From contig NZ_CP063458.1 of NCBI RefSeq assembly GCF_015169395.1, positions 5,952,001 through 6,016,000 on the forward strand: DNA of 64,000 nucleotides, written 5' to 3'. The position numbers and the translations under genes were made by a program. Under the pieces are notes generated by a model. The model was not told where the DNA came from. It saw only the letters and a list, made by a program, of their open reading frames with translations, and did not search any database. Below are positions 8,572 through 17,810 of this stretch, piece by piece; positions within the stretch are counted from its first letter, which is position 1; each line of letters opens with the position of its first letter. The DNA comes from Humisphaera borealis (lineage in GTDB: Bacteria; Planctomycetota; Phycisphaerae; Tepidisphaerales; Tepidisphaeraceae).

Positions 8572-8895
8572 ATGCAGACCACGACCCTCTCCACGTCTGA
8601 CACAACCTCGCCTGTCGTTGCCCCCATGGGCCGACGGACCATCCATTTTGCCGGCCGAGTGCAGGGCGTCGGCTTCCGTTACACCGCACGAAATATCGCA
8701 CTGCAATACGACGTCCGCGGCTACGTTCGCAACCTTCCCGACGGGCGGGTCGAACTGGTGCTGGAAGGTTCCGAGCCGCAGATCGACCGCGTGGTCGAAG
8801 AGCTCCGCCGCAAGATGAGCTGCTTTGTTCGCGGCGTCACCATGCAGAACGCACCGGCGACCGGGGAGTTCGATCAGTTTTCCATCCGACATTAA
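8572..8895 (+). CDS. acyP: Acylphosphatase
   Basis: A 107-aa small cytosolic enzyme that hydrolyses acyl phosphates. The signature GRVQGVGFRYTAR (28-40) carries the phosphate-binding loop with catalytic Arg36. YVRNLPDGRVE carries the catalytic Asn54. An extra 20-residue Ser/Thr-rich N-terminal segment precedes the domain. ATG 8572 is preferred over an in-frame TTG at 8560. It stands just downstream of the DUF1570 gene in the same direction. Confidence 0.92.
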   Translation: MQTTTLSTSDTTSPVVAPMGRRTIHFAGRVQGVGFRYTARNIALQYDVRGYVRNLPDGRVELVLEGSEPQIDRVVEELRRKMSCFVRGVTMQNAPATGEFDQFSIRH

Positions 8896-8992
8896 GGCCG
8901 TGCTAAGACAGAAGTGCTGAATCGCACTTCCTTTACGCGCGGCTCACCACGGGCACTTTCATCTCGACACACTCGCCGTATCATTCCGCCCC

Positions 8993-9445
8993 GTGTGGCC
9001 CATCGTCAGTTTCTGCGTCTTCCTGTTTCTGACCTCCTGGCTCTTTGCGCTCGTGGAGATTCACATCGAAGGTCCGCACGGCTGGGCGACGTCATTGCCG
9101 ACGTGGCGCGTTCAGAACCGCATCACGCGCATCTTCTACGGCGGTAAGCCGCTCACCGGCTATCACCTCTACGTCCAGCTGTTCGTCCTTCTGATGAGCC
9201 ATGCGCCGCTCCTGATCGGCGTTCACCCGCCGACCTGGGCCGGCGAAGCGCGCGTGCTCTCGTTCTTTATTCTGTTCTGGATCCTGGAAGACTGGCTCTG
9301 GTTCGTGCTGAATCCCGCCTACGGCATTCGCAAGTTCCGCAAGGAGCACGTCTGGTGGCACGCCAAGGACTGGTGGTGGATTATGCCCAGGGACTACTGG
9401 ATCTTCCTGCCGGTCGGCATCTGGCTCCTGGTCATCAGCCTGTAG
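8993..9445 (+). CDS. Small conserved membrane protein
   Basis: A 150-aa protein with about four hydrophobic segments: residues 3-22, 60-80, 92-110 and 130-150. Between helices 3 and 4 it has an aromatic stretch, HVWWHAKDWWWIMPRDYW. The start is GTG at 8993, with no better ATG. I do not recognise a family with a known function. It follows acylphosphatase in the same direction with a 97-base gap. Confidence 0.65.
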   Translation: MWPIVSFCVFLFLTSWLFALVEIHIEGPHGWATSLPTWRVQNRITRIFYGGKPLTGYHLYVQLFVLLMSHAPLLIGVHPPTWAGEARVLSFFILFWILEDWLWFVLNPAYGIRKFRKEHVWWHAKDWWWIMPRDYWIFLPVGIWLLVISL

Positions 9446-9655
9446 CTCACAAGGTCACTCCCGCCCGCAGAAAGTGGACGAAGAACATTAGGACATTCCT
9501 AATGGACTGAACGGCTGACACCACGCGCCCCGTCTTTGCTTTTGTAACGTGGCGGAACAACTCGCCGGAAACACTCCAACAACATGACGCAGCCCACGCC
9601 ACTCCGGAATACCGGCAGCGGCCAAGGTTGTGCCACACCTCTCGGGAGACACGCG

Positions 9656-10543
9656 ATGAAGCGGAGACTACTCAAGCTTACGGCTCTGGCCGGACTATTC
9701 CTGTCTGCGGCGGCGACCAATGCCCAGGCACAGTTCGTGCTCTTTCCGTCATCGGAAAAAGCACCCGAAGTGAAACCGGAGAACACGTTCGTCCATCCGG
9801 TCACCAGCCCCTATTTCCATGAAGACGCGTTCGTCACCACTGACGCCCGCGCCTGGTTCCTGTACCACGACTTCCCCAGTGGCGGCGTCATCGACGGCGG
9901 CAACGCCAAGGTCTACGCGCTGCAGGTACGCGTCGCGCTGACGAACCAGCTCCAGCTCGTCGCGTACAAGGACGGTTACACCGACTTCGACGCCGGCCTG
10001 CTGCAGGACGACGGCTGGAACGACCTGGCTGCGGGCCTGAAGTGGACGCCGATTCAGAACCACGAGAAACAGTTCTATCTGTCGGTCGGAGCTGGCTACG
10101 AGTTCCCCGTCGGCGACCCCGGCGTGCTGCAGAACGACGGCGAAGTCCGCGTCTGGGCGGCGGTCAACAAGGGCTTCGGTCCGCTGCACCTGGGCGGCAC
10201 GGTGAACTTCTTCTACCCCACCAGTCGCGGCGACGAACCCCTGGGCTATTCCGAAACCATGAGCTGGCACTTCCATGCCGACTACTACGTCTGCCAATGG
10301 TTCAGCCCCGTCGTTGAAGTCAACGGCTATCACGTGCTGAACAAGCACAACGAAGCGGTGCCGTTCTCCGGCATCGACGTGACGAACCTTGGCGGCGGCG
10401 ACGACGTGATCTCGCTCGGCCTCGGTGCGGAGCTCCGCCCGATGGAAAAACTCGGCCTGCGAGCCGCCTGGGAAACGCCCCTCACCAGCGGCGACGACCT
10501 GTTCGGCTGGCGGGTGACGGTTTCAGCAGTGATCTCGTTCTGA
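9656..10543 (+). CDS. Outer-membrane beta-barrel-like protein
   Basis: A 295-aa protein with a signal peptide (about 1-25, ending NAQAQ). Alternating hydrophobic/polar strands (for example KQFYLSVGAGYEF and FGPLHLGGTVNFFY) continue to a C-terminal phenylalanine (VTVSAVISF), as in outer-membrane barrels. ATG 9656 gives the signal peptide; the frame is open for 24 codons upstream without cause. Function is unknown; a channel or porin-like role is only an inference. A strong terminator follows at 10570. Confidence 0.7.
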   Translation: MKRRLLKLTALAGLFLSAAATNAQAQFVLFPSSEKAPEVKPENTFVHPVTSPYFHEDAFVTTDARAWFLYHDFPSGGVIDGGNAKVYALQVRVALTNQLQLVAYKDGYTDFDAGLLQDDGWNDLAAGLKWTPIQNHEKQFYLSVGAGYEFPVGDPGVLQNDGEVRVWAAVNKGFGPLHLGGTVNFFYPTSRGDEPLGYSETMSWHFHADYYVCQWFSPVVEVNGYHVLNKHNEAVPFSGIDVTNLGGGDDVISLGLGAELRPMEKLGLRAAWETPLTSGDDLFGWRVTVSAVISF

Positions 10544-10569
10544 GAAGAGTACGAATGAACTGCGGGATA

Positions 10570-10602
10570 CTGCCCGGCCGATGCATCGGCCGGGCAGTTT
10601 TC
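10570..10602. terminator. Bidirectional intrinsic terminator
   Basis: A near-perfect palindrome with a 13-base-pair stem (CTGCCCGGCCGAT, loop GC, complement) is followed by TTTTCGTTT on the plus strand. It lies between the convergent genes ending at 10543 and 10616 and could serve both. Confidence 0.85.
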
Positions 10603-10615
10603 GTTTCGATGGACG

Positions 10616-11383
10616 TCATACGAACAGAAGCTTCAATCCCCACGCCACCCCGAGCACCACCAGAACTGTAAGCAGCACGTAGCCCGCCGTCAGCAAGCGA
10701 ACCTTTCGTCGAATGCCCTCCGCGGCGGCGGCGTCGATCCGGTTTGCAAGATGGTCGCGAACCTTGAGCAGGTCCACGCCACCGCCATCCGATCCTTCTC
10801 TTCGGAACTCGGCGAGCGTGATGCGGCGAATCGTTGCGATCACGCTGCCGTGTGCTTTGCGGAACACGCCCGCCAGGACGCCGGACGCCTGAAGCTCGGG
10901 CGACACCGACGCGAAAGCGTCGCTCAGGCGAACCTCGGCCTGCGAGAGCGGAATGCGGCCGGCGGTTCGGGAGACGAGTCCCTGATCGGTTTCGCCAGTC
11001 CCGCCGATCAGCTTGTCGAACACCGACCGGAAGAGCTTCGAGGCGATCCCCGACGCCACGATGCCATCGGCGAGCGTGAGCAATCCAGCCCGCTGCCAGG
11101 CAAGGGCGAAGCCGACGACGGCCGTAAACCCCAACGAGAATACCACTGCCAAAAAGCCTGCGATCCCCGACGTGCGACCGGCGATGTACCCGGCCGCGAG
11201 CGCCAAGCCGAAGCCGAGCCAACCCATCCAGCGGACCGTGCTGGTCATCGCGCCAAACCCGGTCCGCACCACGCCGGCCAGCTTCTGACCGGTATCGCTG
11301 ACCTGCGCCGACCCTCCAACGGTGTTCACGAACACCCGCTCGACAGGAGCCTTGGCGGGGAGGTTGGGGTCGGTATCAGACAT
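10616..11383 (-). CDS. Integral membrane protein of unknown function
   Basis: A 255-aa protein with a polar N-terminus, two long hydrophobic segments around residues 50-95, a cytosolic-looking middle domain (100-225) and a C-terminal helix ending in GVAWGLKLLFV. No catalytic motif is recognisable. ATG 11383 is chosen; the frame continues upstream only through the adjacent repeat. It lies downstream of glnS in the same direction. Confidence 0.62.
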   Translation of the reverse strand: MSDTDPNLPAKAPVERVFVNTVGGSAQVSDTGQKLAGVVRTGFGAMTSTVRWMGWLGFGLALAAGYIAGRTSGIAGFLAVVFSLGFTAVVGFALAWQRAGLLTLADGIVASGIASKLFRSVFDKLIGGTGETDQGLVSRTAGRIPLSQAEVRLSDAFASVSPELQASGVLAGVFRKAHGSVIATIRRITLAEFRREGSDGGGVDLLKVRDHLANRIDAAAAEGIRRKVRLLTAGYVLLTVLVVLGVAWGLKLLFV

Positions 11384-11390
11384 AGGACAC

Positions 11391-11474
11391 AATGCCGAAT
11401 GCTGAATCCGGAATGAGAAACATTCAGCATTCAGCACTCAGCACTCAGCACTCAGCACTCAGCATTCAGCATTT
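11391..11474. repeat. Heptamer array CATTCAG/CACTCAG with partial opposite arm
   Basis: Seven tandem 7-base copies (CATTCAG or CACTCAG) occupy 11421-11469. To the left are complementary CTGAATG-like words (11398-11420). The array sits 5-10 bases after the glnS stop (minus strand). It has no unique spacers and is not a CRISPR array. Confidence 0.85.
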
Positions 11475-11479
11475 CCTCT

Positions 11480-13282
11480 TCACTTCTTCTGCTCTTTGGC
11501 CCAGGTGTCTTTCAGCGATACCGTCCGATTGAACACCAGCTTGTGGGCGGTCGTATCCGGATCAACCGTAAAGTAGCCGAGCCGCTCGAACTGTACGGTC
11601 TTCCCGGCGGCCGAACCTCGAAGGCTCGGCTCGAGCTTCGCGCTCGGGACAACTTCGAGAGAACTCGGCCGCAGGTTCACCTTCCAATCGGCGCCTTCCG
11701 GAAAATCGTCCGGGTCTTCCTTGGCGAACAAGTGGTCATACAGCCGGACCTCGGCGTCGATCGCATGCTCGGCCGACACCCAGTGGATGGTGGCTTTCAC
11801 CTTGCGCTTGTCCGGCGCATCACCGCCGCGGGTCGCGGGGTCGTACGTCGCGTGAACCTCGGTAATGTTGCCGTTGGCATCCTTCACGACGCCGGTGCAC
11901 TTGATGAAGTACGCCCAGCGCAGCCGGACTTCGTTCCCCGGGAACAGCCGAAAGTACTTGTGTGCCGGCACTTCCATGAAGTCTTCCTGCTCCACATAGA
12001 TCACCCGCCCGAATGGCACCTTGCGGCTGCCGGCGGCAGGGTCTTCGGGGTTGTTCACGGCGTCCAGTTCTTCGCTCTGCCCTTCAGGGTAGTTGGTAAT
12101 GACCACCTTCACCGGCCGAAGCACCGCCATCACGCGTGGGGCACGCTTGTTCAGGTCTTCGCGGAGGAAGTTCTCCAGCACGTTGAACTCCACCGTGCTG
12201 TTGAACTTGTTCATGCCGATATGCTTGCAGAACGCGCGGATCGACTCCGGCGTGTAGCCACGCCTGCGATAGCCACTGAGCGTGGGCATACGCGGGTCAT
12301 CCCACCCTTTGACGATGCCGTCCTCCACCAGCGCCCGCAGCTTGCGCTTCGACATCATCACGTAGGTGATGTTCAACCGGGCAAACTCGATCTGCTGTGG
12401 GTGCCAGATCTGCTTTTCCTTCGGGCGGTCCTTGTTCACCGCGTCGATGAACCAGTCGTACAGCGGGCGGTGGTTCTCGAATTCCAGGCTGCACAGCGAA
12501 TGGGTGATGCGCTCGATCGAATCTTCAAAGCCGTGCGCCCAGTCGTACATCGGGTAAATGCACCACTTGTCGCCGGTGTTGTGGTGCGTCTCGTGGAGGA
12601 TGCGGTACATGACCGGGTCGCGCAGGTTGAGGTTCGGCGACGCCATGTCGATCTTGGCGCGCAGCACGCGCGATCCATCGGGGAACTCTCCCTTCTTCAT
12701 CCGTTCGAGCAGGTCCAGGTTCTCGGCGATCGGCCGATCGCGGAACGGGCTGTTGACGCCAGGTGCGGTCAGCGAGCCGCGGCTCTTGCGAATCTGCTCG
12801 GCGGTCTGATCGTCAACGTAGGCGAGCCCCTTGTTGATCAGCTCGACAGCGTAGTCGTACATCGTCTCGAAGTAGTCCGATGCCCAGACGATGGTGGACG
12901 GCTTGAAGCCCAGCCAGCGGACGTCAGCCTCGATGCCCTTGACGTACTCCTGCTCTTCCTTGGCCGGATTGGTGTCGTCGTAGCGGAGATTGCAAGAGCC
13001 TTTGTACTCCTCGGCGACACCGAAGTTCAGACAGATCGCCTTGGCGTGGCCGATGTGCAAATAGCCGTTGGGTTCGGGCGGGAAGCGCGTGGCGATCCGT
13101 CCGCCCCATTTACCGGAGCGTGTGTCTTCCTCAATGATTCGGCGGATGAAGTCCTGCCCCTGTGGCTCGGCCTCTGCACCCTCGGCAGGTTGCGAAGCAG
13201 CGGGGGCCCTGGAAGGCTTGGCGGGCTTGGTTGCAGCAGGATTGGTCGTCTTCACGCCATCGGCGTCGGCCGGATTGCTCAT
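11480..13282 (-). CDS. glnS: Glutaminyl-tRNA synthetase
   Basis: A 600-aa class I synthetase that charges tRNA-Gln. The HIGH motif is at 76-79 within [15 protein letters not shown], and the KMSKS equivalent is MMSKRKL. A beta-barrel anticodon-binding region follows and ends in the typical SLKDTW. An Ala/Pro-rich N-terminal extension of about 40 residues precedes the conserved [15 protein letters not shown] start of the domain. ATG 13282 is chosen because AGAGG lies 7 bases upstream; an ATG at 13288 abuts that site. The repeat array follows its stop. Confidence 0.97.
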   Translation of the reverse strand: MSNPADADGVKTTNPAATKPAKPSRAPAASQPAEGAEAEPQGQDFIRRIIEEDTRSGKWGGRIATRFPPEPNGYLHIGHAKAICLNFGVAEEYKGSCNLRYDDTNPAKEEQEYVKGIEADVRWLGFKPSTIVWASDYFETMYDYAVELINKGLAYVDDQTAEQIRKSRGSLTAPGVNSPFRDRPIAENLDLLERMKKGEFPDGSRVLRAKIDMASPNLNLRDPVMYRILHETHHNTGDKWCIYPMYDWAHGFEDSIERITHSLCSLEFENHRPLYDWFIDAVNKDRPKEKQIWHPQQIEFARLNITYVMMSKRKLRALVEDGIVKGWDDPRMPTLSGYRRRGYTPESIRAFCKHIGMNKFNSTVEFNVLENFLREDLNKRAPRVMAVLRPVKVVITNYPEGQSEELDAVNNPEDPAAGSRKVPFGRVIYVEQEDFMEVPAHKYFRLFPGNEVRLRWAYFIKCTGVVKDANGNITEVHATYDPATRGGDAPDKRKVKATIHWVSAEHAIDAEVRLYDHLFAKEDPDDFPEGADWKVNLRPSSLEVVPSAKLEPSLRGSAAGKTVQFERLGYFTVDPDTTAHKLVFNRTVSLKDTWAKEQKK

Positions 13283-13412
13283 CGTCATCCTCTGACATTA
13301 CGCGGTCGGTAGTGCTTGGACAGCCCGTTTCTGCTGCCCGCATCTGATCTTACGCATCGCCTGCAGTTTGTCTTGGGGCTTCGGCAGTTCCGGCAAGCTA
13401 CACTCTCACCCG

Positions 13413-13781
13413 ATGGGACAGATTCCTTTGGACTCTGCAGGGAAGCGCCAGCAGATTTCAAGGACGCCGCGCGCGGCCATCATTTCTGTCTTTTGCAGTG
13501 CTTTTGCGATCGCGGCAGTCATTGCGGGGTTTGTCACGTTGCGCGGCAGTGACTCGGCGAAATCTGCGAGTATCGGATTCGGCATCGCGGCCGCAATACA
13601 CGTCGGAGTAACCCTGTGCATCGCCCTGCCTTTTTCGATTGGCGCGATAGTGGGTGCGGTTTCCGCCCGCGGCGAATGTCGACGGCACCCCTTCTTGGTC
13701 CTTCCTGCCTTAGTTCTAGCGGGTGTCCAAGTATTGTTTTGGGCTTACATTCTAGTCGGCATCGTTGTCTCCGCGAGATGA
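13413..13781 (+). CDS. Small membrane protein, DUF4190-like
   Basis: A 122-aa protein with a polar N-terminus of about 20 residues and then three hydrophobic segments (about 22-44, 54-80 and 95-120). The arrangement resembles small DUF4190-type membrane proteins, but no diagnostic motif is present. ATG 13413 is favoured; the open frame starts 15 codons earlier. A CCGGCC-GCAA-GGCCGG hairpin lies at 13793-13808, just after its stop. Confidence 0.55.
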   Translation: MGQIPLDSAGKRQQISRTPRAAIISVFCSAFAIAAVIAGFVTLRGSDSAKSASIGFGIAAAIHVGVTLCIALPFSIGAIVGAVSARGECRRHPFLVLPALVLAGVQVLFWAYILVGIVVSAR

Positions 13782-13792
13782 CTGCTTGCCGA

Positions 13793-13808
13793 CCGGCCGC
13801 AAGGCCGG
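13793..13808. repeat. CCGGCC-GCAA-GGCCGG hairpin
   Basis: A 6-base-pair GC stem closed by a GCAA tetraloop, 11 bases after the stop of the small membrane protein. It has no T tract. A similar GTCCGCAAGGCCGG segment occurs near the 3' end of the RNase P RNA. Confidence 0.5.
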
Positions 13809-13911
13809 CTACCGCGTGGACTTGCCACATCATAATCCCAGCGGCCACACGGCCTGCGTTCCGCTTGAAAGGTTGACAAGCTTTGCCAACGATTGCGATA
13901 ATCCCCTGAAC

Positions 13912-14193
13912 ATGCCGACCCAGAACGTCAATCTCACCAGCCAGCAGTCCAGTTTCGTCAAACGCGGTGTAAAGACGGGCCGGTATCAGAATGTCAGCGA
14001 AGTGGTGCGCGCCGGTCTCCGCCTGCTGGAACAACGTGAACGCGAGGACCAGGCCAAGCTGCGAAATCTTCGGCGTCTGGTCAACGAAGGTCTGAGCGAC
14101 ATCGATAGCAATCGATTCGAACTCATCACCCCCGAGAACTTGGATCAATTCGTCCAATCGGTCAGCGCCAAGAGTCGGCGGGCACAGAAATGA
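13912..14193 (+). CDS. parD: ParD-type antitoxin
   Basis: A 93-aa protein with the CopG/ParD ribbon-helix-helix start: NVNLTSQQSSFVKRGVKTGRY, then NVSEVVRAGLRLLE. The C-terminal half is a charged toxin-binding region. In the family it binds DNA as a dimer, represses its own operon and neutralises ParE. ATG 13912 is chosen to match the family; the open frame runs further upstream. Its last four bases overlap the parE start (ATGA), as is usual for such pairs. Confidence 0.88.
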   Translation: MPTQNVNLTSQQSSFVKRGVKTGRYQNVSEVVRAGLRLLEQREREDQAKLRNLRRLVNEGLSDIDSNRFELITPENLDQFVQSVSAKSRRAQK

Positions 14194-14522
14194 CAACCCG
14201 CAAGGTCCGACTCGCCGCGACCGCGAAACGGGACATCGAACACGCGCTCGATTGGAGCCTGGAAAACTTCGGCGAGGTCCAGCACGACATCTACCTCGGC
14301 CTGATTAAGGACGCGCTTTCGGCTATCGAGCGAGATCCGACAGCGCCGCCCGCGAGATTGCGACCAGAGCTTCGCAAGGGCATCTGGACACGCCACATCG
14401 GTCGCCGCGGACACAACGCCCGGCATCTGTTTGTCTATCGAATCAAGCGTAACGGAGATGTCGATATTGCGCGGTTTCTGCATGACGCCATGGACATCAC
14501 TCGGCATATCCCAAAGAGCTGA
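14190..14522 (+). CDS. parE: ParE-type toxin (RelE/ParE superfamily)
   Basis: A 110-aa protein with the ParE layout: an N-terminal strand VRLAATAKRDIEHALDW, then a two-helix hairpin and C-terminal strands ending FVYRIKRNGDVDIARFLHDAMDI. Typical ParE proteins inhibit DNA gyrase; whether this one does is not visible from sequence. It overlaps parD by 4 bases, supporting co-translation as a type II toxin-antitoxin module. Confidence 0.88.
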   Translation: MTTRKVRLAATAKRDIEHALDWSLENFGEVQHDIYLGLIKDALSAIERDPTAPPARLRPELRKGIWTRHIGRRGHNARHLFVYRIKRNGDVDIARFLHDAMDITRHIPKS

Positions 14523-14606
14523 CGATCCCAACTGCGGACTCATGCGTGTTAAAATGCTCTTGAAGGCGTCGCTGGACTGCGGCCGACGAACCACGGGAAC
14601 CTCTCC

Positions 14607-15611
14607 ATGACCCTCGGCTACTACTCCCCAACCGGACAGGACGCCTCTGGTTACGTCATGCAACCCATTCCCTGCCGTGGCTGTGGGCAGGCTTTGCAGG
14701 GGCTTCACGAAGCTCATCGCTGTCCTCAGTGCGGCATACCTGCTGGTCGCTCGGTTCAGCCGGGCATCCTGCGGTTTGCGCCGCCGACGTGGCTCGGCGT
14801 CGTGCGGTCGGGATTGCTCCTGGAGTTCTGGACGATCATCACCATTATTGTTCTGTCGGTCATCGGAATCGCCGGGGGCATTGTCTGGGTGATGGGAGCG
14901 TTTAAGAGTTCCAAAGGCCCGCCGGACTTCCAGGCGATGATGGGCAGGTCGCCTCTGATCACTGTCGCCATCCCGATCATTGGTGTCATCGTCAGCGGCC
15001 TGCTCACCTACGGCATCTGGCTGATCACCACGCCCGAACCGCAACCGGGCGCGGCGTACGAAGGCCCCAAAACCCGTCAGACCGCCCGCGGACTCGCTCT
15101 TTTCTCGTTCGCGATTAGCGCGACGTCGGTCGTGATTCAAATGGCGGGGCTGCTTGGCGACCCGATCGTTGTCGGAGTCGTCCAGAGTGTTGCAACGCTG
15201 GTGAGCGCGTCCAGCTTCGTCGCTCTACTACTGGTGCTCGCAGAACTCAGCGCATACGTGCCGGACATCAAACTCGCTGCGCGAGCGCGAACCACCGGCT
15301 GGTGTGGAGGCATCGGCATGGCGGTGATGGGAGCGATGCAAGTCCTGACCGCGGTCATGGTCGGCGACGGACGACAGTTCGCGTCGCGAGGCACGCCGCC
15401 GGGCGGGGCCTTCATGGTGGCCGGGTGTTTCAACGCGCTGGTCGGGCTCTTCGTTGTGGTGTGCTACATCATTTACCTGGTCACCCTGTACCAGGTCGCC
15501 GGCCGGGTCCGGCAGGCGAAGGACTACAGCCAGAGCATTCTGCAGCAGCCGAAGGGGCAGGCGCCTGTTCCCGCGCAGCCCGTCAGCCCAATGCCGCCGC
15601 AGGAACTTTAG
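14607..15611 (+). CDS. Zinc-ribbon multi-pass membrane protein
   Basis: A 334-aa protein starting with a CxxC...CxxC ribbon (Cys23, 26, 39, 42). Five to six hydrophobic segments follow (about 75-100, 112-135, 160-185, 190-215, 230-255 and 270-295), with a Pro/Gln-rich tail. The ribbon resembles the one at the N-terminus of the 59738-62074 protein, a recurrent planctomycete architecture. Function is unknown. No operon partner is evident. Confidence 0.7.
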   Translation: MTLGYYSPTGQDASGYVMQPIPCRGCGQALQGLHEAHRCPQCGIPAGRSVQPGILRFAPPTWLGVVRSGLLLEFWTIITIIVLSVIGIAGGIVWVMGAFKSSKGPPDFQAMMGRSPLITVAIPIIGVIVSGLLTYGIWLITTPEPQPGAAYEGPKTRQTARGLALFSFAISATSVVIQMAGLLGDPIVVGVVQSVATLVSASSFVALLLVLAELSAYVPDIKLAARARTTGWCGGIGMAVMGAMQVLTAVMVGDGRQFASRGTPPGGAFMVAGCFNALVGLFVVVCYIIYLVTLYQVAGRVRQAKDYSQSILQQPKGQAPVPAQPVSPMPPQEL

Positions 15612-15725
15612 CCTGCCCCGAGATCGACGATGGGTACGGCAGGACTCATCGAATCGTGTCCTTCCCACTCGCGCGACCGCCAGTTTCCCGGCCGGCTTGG
15701 TGTTGCTAATGTGCCTCCCAGTACC

Positions 15726-16910
15726 ATGCAGAAAGCCCCCGCACCACTCGCACCCGACCTGCGTTCACTCTGGCAACTGAAGTCGGACGTAACGTTCCTG
15801 AATCACGGCTCGTTCGGTGCCGTGGCCGGGGAAGTCGCGGCCGTCGCCGACGACTGGCGGCGACGCATCGAGGCCGAGCCGATCGAGCTGCTCGGCCGCA
15901 AGTGGCGATCCCTTCTCGACGGCGCCGTCGCTCCCGTTGCAGCGTTCTTGAACGCCGCAACGGCGTCGGTGGGGTTCGTGACGAACGCCACCGAAGGGGT
16001 CAACTGCGTGCTGCGATCGTTGCGCCTTTTGCCGGGCGACGAACTGCTGACGACGAACCACGTGTATCACGCGGTCCGGCAGGCGATGAAATACACGGCC
16101 GCGCAGTCCGGCGCGGTCTACCGAGAGGTCGCGGTCCCGCTGCCGCTGACCTCGGCCGAAGACATCACCAGCGCGATCGTCGGCGGTCTGAGCGACCGCA
16201 CAAAGCTGCTTGTGCTCGATCACATCACCTCGCCCACGGCGATTGTGTTCCCGATCGAGGCAATCGCAAAAGTCTGCAAGCGTCGCGGCGTTGCGCTGCT
16301 CGTCGACGGCGCACACGCCCCCGGCATGGTGCCGCTCGACCTGACATCTCTCGGCGAATCCGGCGTTACCTACTACACCGGCAACCTGCACAAGTGGTGC
16401 TGCGCTCCCAAGGGCACGGCGTTTGTCTGGGCGCGGGCTGACATCCGTGACGACATTCATCCCGCCGTCGTCAGCCATTGGTACGGCGACGGCTTCGCCG
16501 CCGAGTTTCATTGGCAGGGGACGCGCGACCACAGCGGCTGGCTGTCGGCCGGCGCTGCGATTGATTTCCTCGGCCGCTTCGGCTGGGACAACGTCCGACG
16601 TCATAACCACCAGATGGCGACATGGGCACACGACATGCTGTGCCAACGCCTGAATGTCACGCCAGTCTCACCACTCGACGGGTCACTGCTTGGCAGCATG
16701 GCGACAGTACCCCTGCCTGCCTTCTTCCAACGGCTGGACGACGCACAGTTCACCATCCTTCAGCAGTCGCTCTACACCGACTTCAGGATCGAAGTGCCGC
16801 TGGTCACCTGGAACAAGCAGCGGTTCGTACGGGCGGCGTGCCAGATCTACAACGTGCCTCATGATTACGAACGGCTGGCGGACGTACTGAACGCCTCCAG
16901 CAAGTCCTAG
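15726..16910 (+). CDS. PLP-dependent class V aminotransferase (isopenicillin N epimerase-like)
   Basis: A 394-aa cytosolic PLP enzyme. It starts with FLNHGSFGA, typical of isopenicillin-N-epimerase/cysteine-desulfurase-like class V proteins. VDGAHAPG (193-200) carries the cofactor-binding Asp, and NLHKW places the Schiff-base Lys at 223. The substrate is unknown; related proteins act as epimerases, desulfurases or kynureninases. ATG 15726 fits the family start, while the open frame begins at 15630. It stands alone in its direction. Confidence 0.85.
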   Translation: MQKAPAPLAPDLRSLWQLKSDVTFLNHGSFGAVAGEVAAVADDWRRRIEAEPIELLGRKWRSLLDGAVAPVAAFLNAATASVGFVTNATEGVNCVLRSLRLLPGDELLTTNHVYHAVRQAMKYTAAQSGAVYREVAVPLPLTSAEDITSAIVGGLSDRTKLLVLDHITSPTAIVFPIEAIAKVCKRRGVALLVDGAHAPGMVPLDLTSLGESGVTYYTGNLHKWCCAPKGTAFVWARADIRDDIHPAVVSHWYGDGFAAEFHWQGTRDHSGWLSAGAAIDFLGRFGWDNVRRHNHQMATWAHDMLCQRLNVTPVSPLDGSLLGSMATVPLPAFFQRLDDAQFTILQQSLYTDFRIEVPLVTWNKQRFVRAACQIYNVPHDYERLADVLNASSKS

Positions 16911-17025
16911 GTCGCTCTCCTATGACCGATTCCGTCTCGGCCTGCTGGCTTTGTGCCGGGACGCCAGCCATCATCATTGCGGCGGACCTCCGGAAGAGGC
17001 CCATTGCGCGGAATAGGAGCACATC

Positions 17026-17796
17026 ATGACCGGCTCAAGATCTGGCGTCTCTCTCAGCGGCAGTTTGGGATCACTGGCACTTATGGGCGCGGTAAAGTCC
17101 GCAGCCCTGACCGAAGGCCGTGAACATCACGGCATCACGCCGCACGTAATCCCCTTCGTCACGATCAGCCGGCAGGCGGGTGCCGGCGGGCACACACTGG
17201 CGACGAAGCTTGCGGCACTGATGACCGACGTCGATCGGCCCGGGCCGTCTGAGGCACACTGGGCGGTCTGGGATCAGGAGTTGGTCGAAAAGGTAGCCCG
17301 CGACCACGGCCTGGACGAAGCAGCCGTGGCAACCCTGGAAGAAGGACACCACCCCTGGTTCGCAGATCTTCTTGCGGGCCTTGTCGGGCAGGACCCCGCC
17401 AAGCCGGACGAGTTCAAGGTGTACAAGCGAGTCGCAGCAGCCATTCGCGGCCTTGCCCGACTCGGCCGGGCGGTTATCGTCGGCCGCGGCGGGGCGTTCA
17501 TCACGCGTGACCTGCCCGGAGGCATTCACATCCGGCTCATCGCACCGCGGACCGTGCGCGTGAGCCACATGGCCTCGTTGCTGCACATCAGCGAAGCCGA
17601 CGCGGCCCGAAAGGTTGACCAGCTCGACCACGATCGCGAAGCGTTCTACCGTCGCTATTGGCCGTCGGCCTCACTGTCACCTGATCGGTTCACGCTGACC
17701 ATCAACACCGCCGGCCTGAACGAGGAGACGCTCGCCGAGGTCGTTAAGCCTCTGATTGTGGCGGGGCTGCCGGCGGGTACCATGGTTCCGTACTGA
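17026..17796 (+). CDS. Cytidylate kinase-like family protein
   Basis: A 256-aa protein of the cytidylate-kinase-like P-loop family. The nucleotide-binding start VTISRQAGAGGHTLATKLA is at 45-63, with a later IVGRGGAFI and a LID-like basic stretch DHDREAFYRRYW. Family members are annotated by homology to Cmk, but substrates are mostly unproven. AGGAG lies 8 bases before ATG 17026. The histidine kinase gene begins 14 bases after its stop, so the two are probably co-transcribed. Confidence 0.82.
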   Translation: MTGSRSGVSLSGSLGSLALMGAVKSAALTEGREHHGITPHVIPFVTISRQAGAGGHTLATKLAALMTDVDRPGPSEAHWAVWDQELVEKVARDHGLDEAAVATLEEGHHPWFADLLAGLVGQDPAKPDEFKVYKRVAAAIRGLARLGRAVIVGRGGAFITRDLPGGIHIRLIAPRTVRVSHMASLLHISEADAARKVDQLDHDREAFYRRYWPSASLSPDRFTLTINTAGLNEETLAEVVKPLIVAGLPAGTMVPY

Positions 17797-17810
17797 TATC
17801 CCAGGATCCA

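Noticed and set aside
11421-11469. Possible CRISPR array
   Set aside because: The units are 7-base tandem copies with no spacers and no cas genes nearby.
11543-13312. 589-codon open frame antisense to glnS
   Set aside because: It is the shadow of glnS, which has all synthetase motifs on the other strand.
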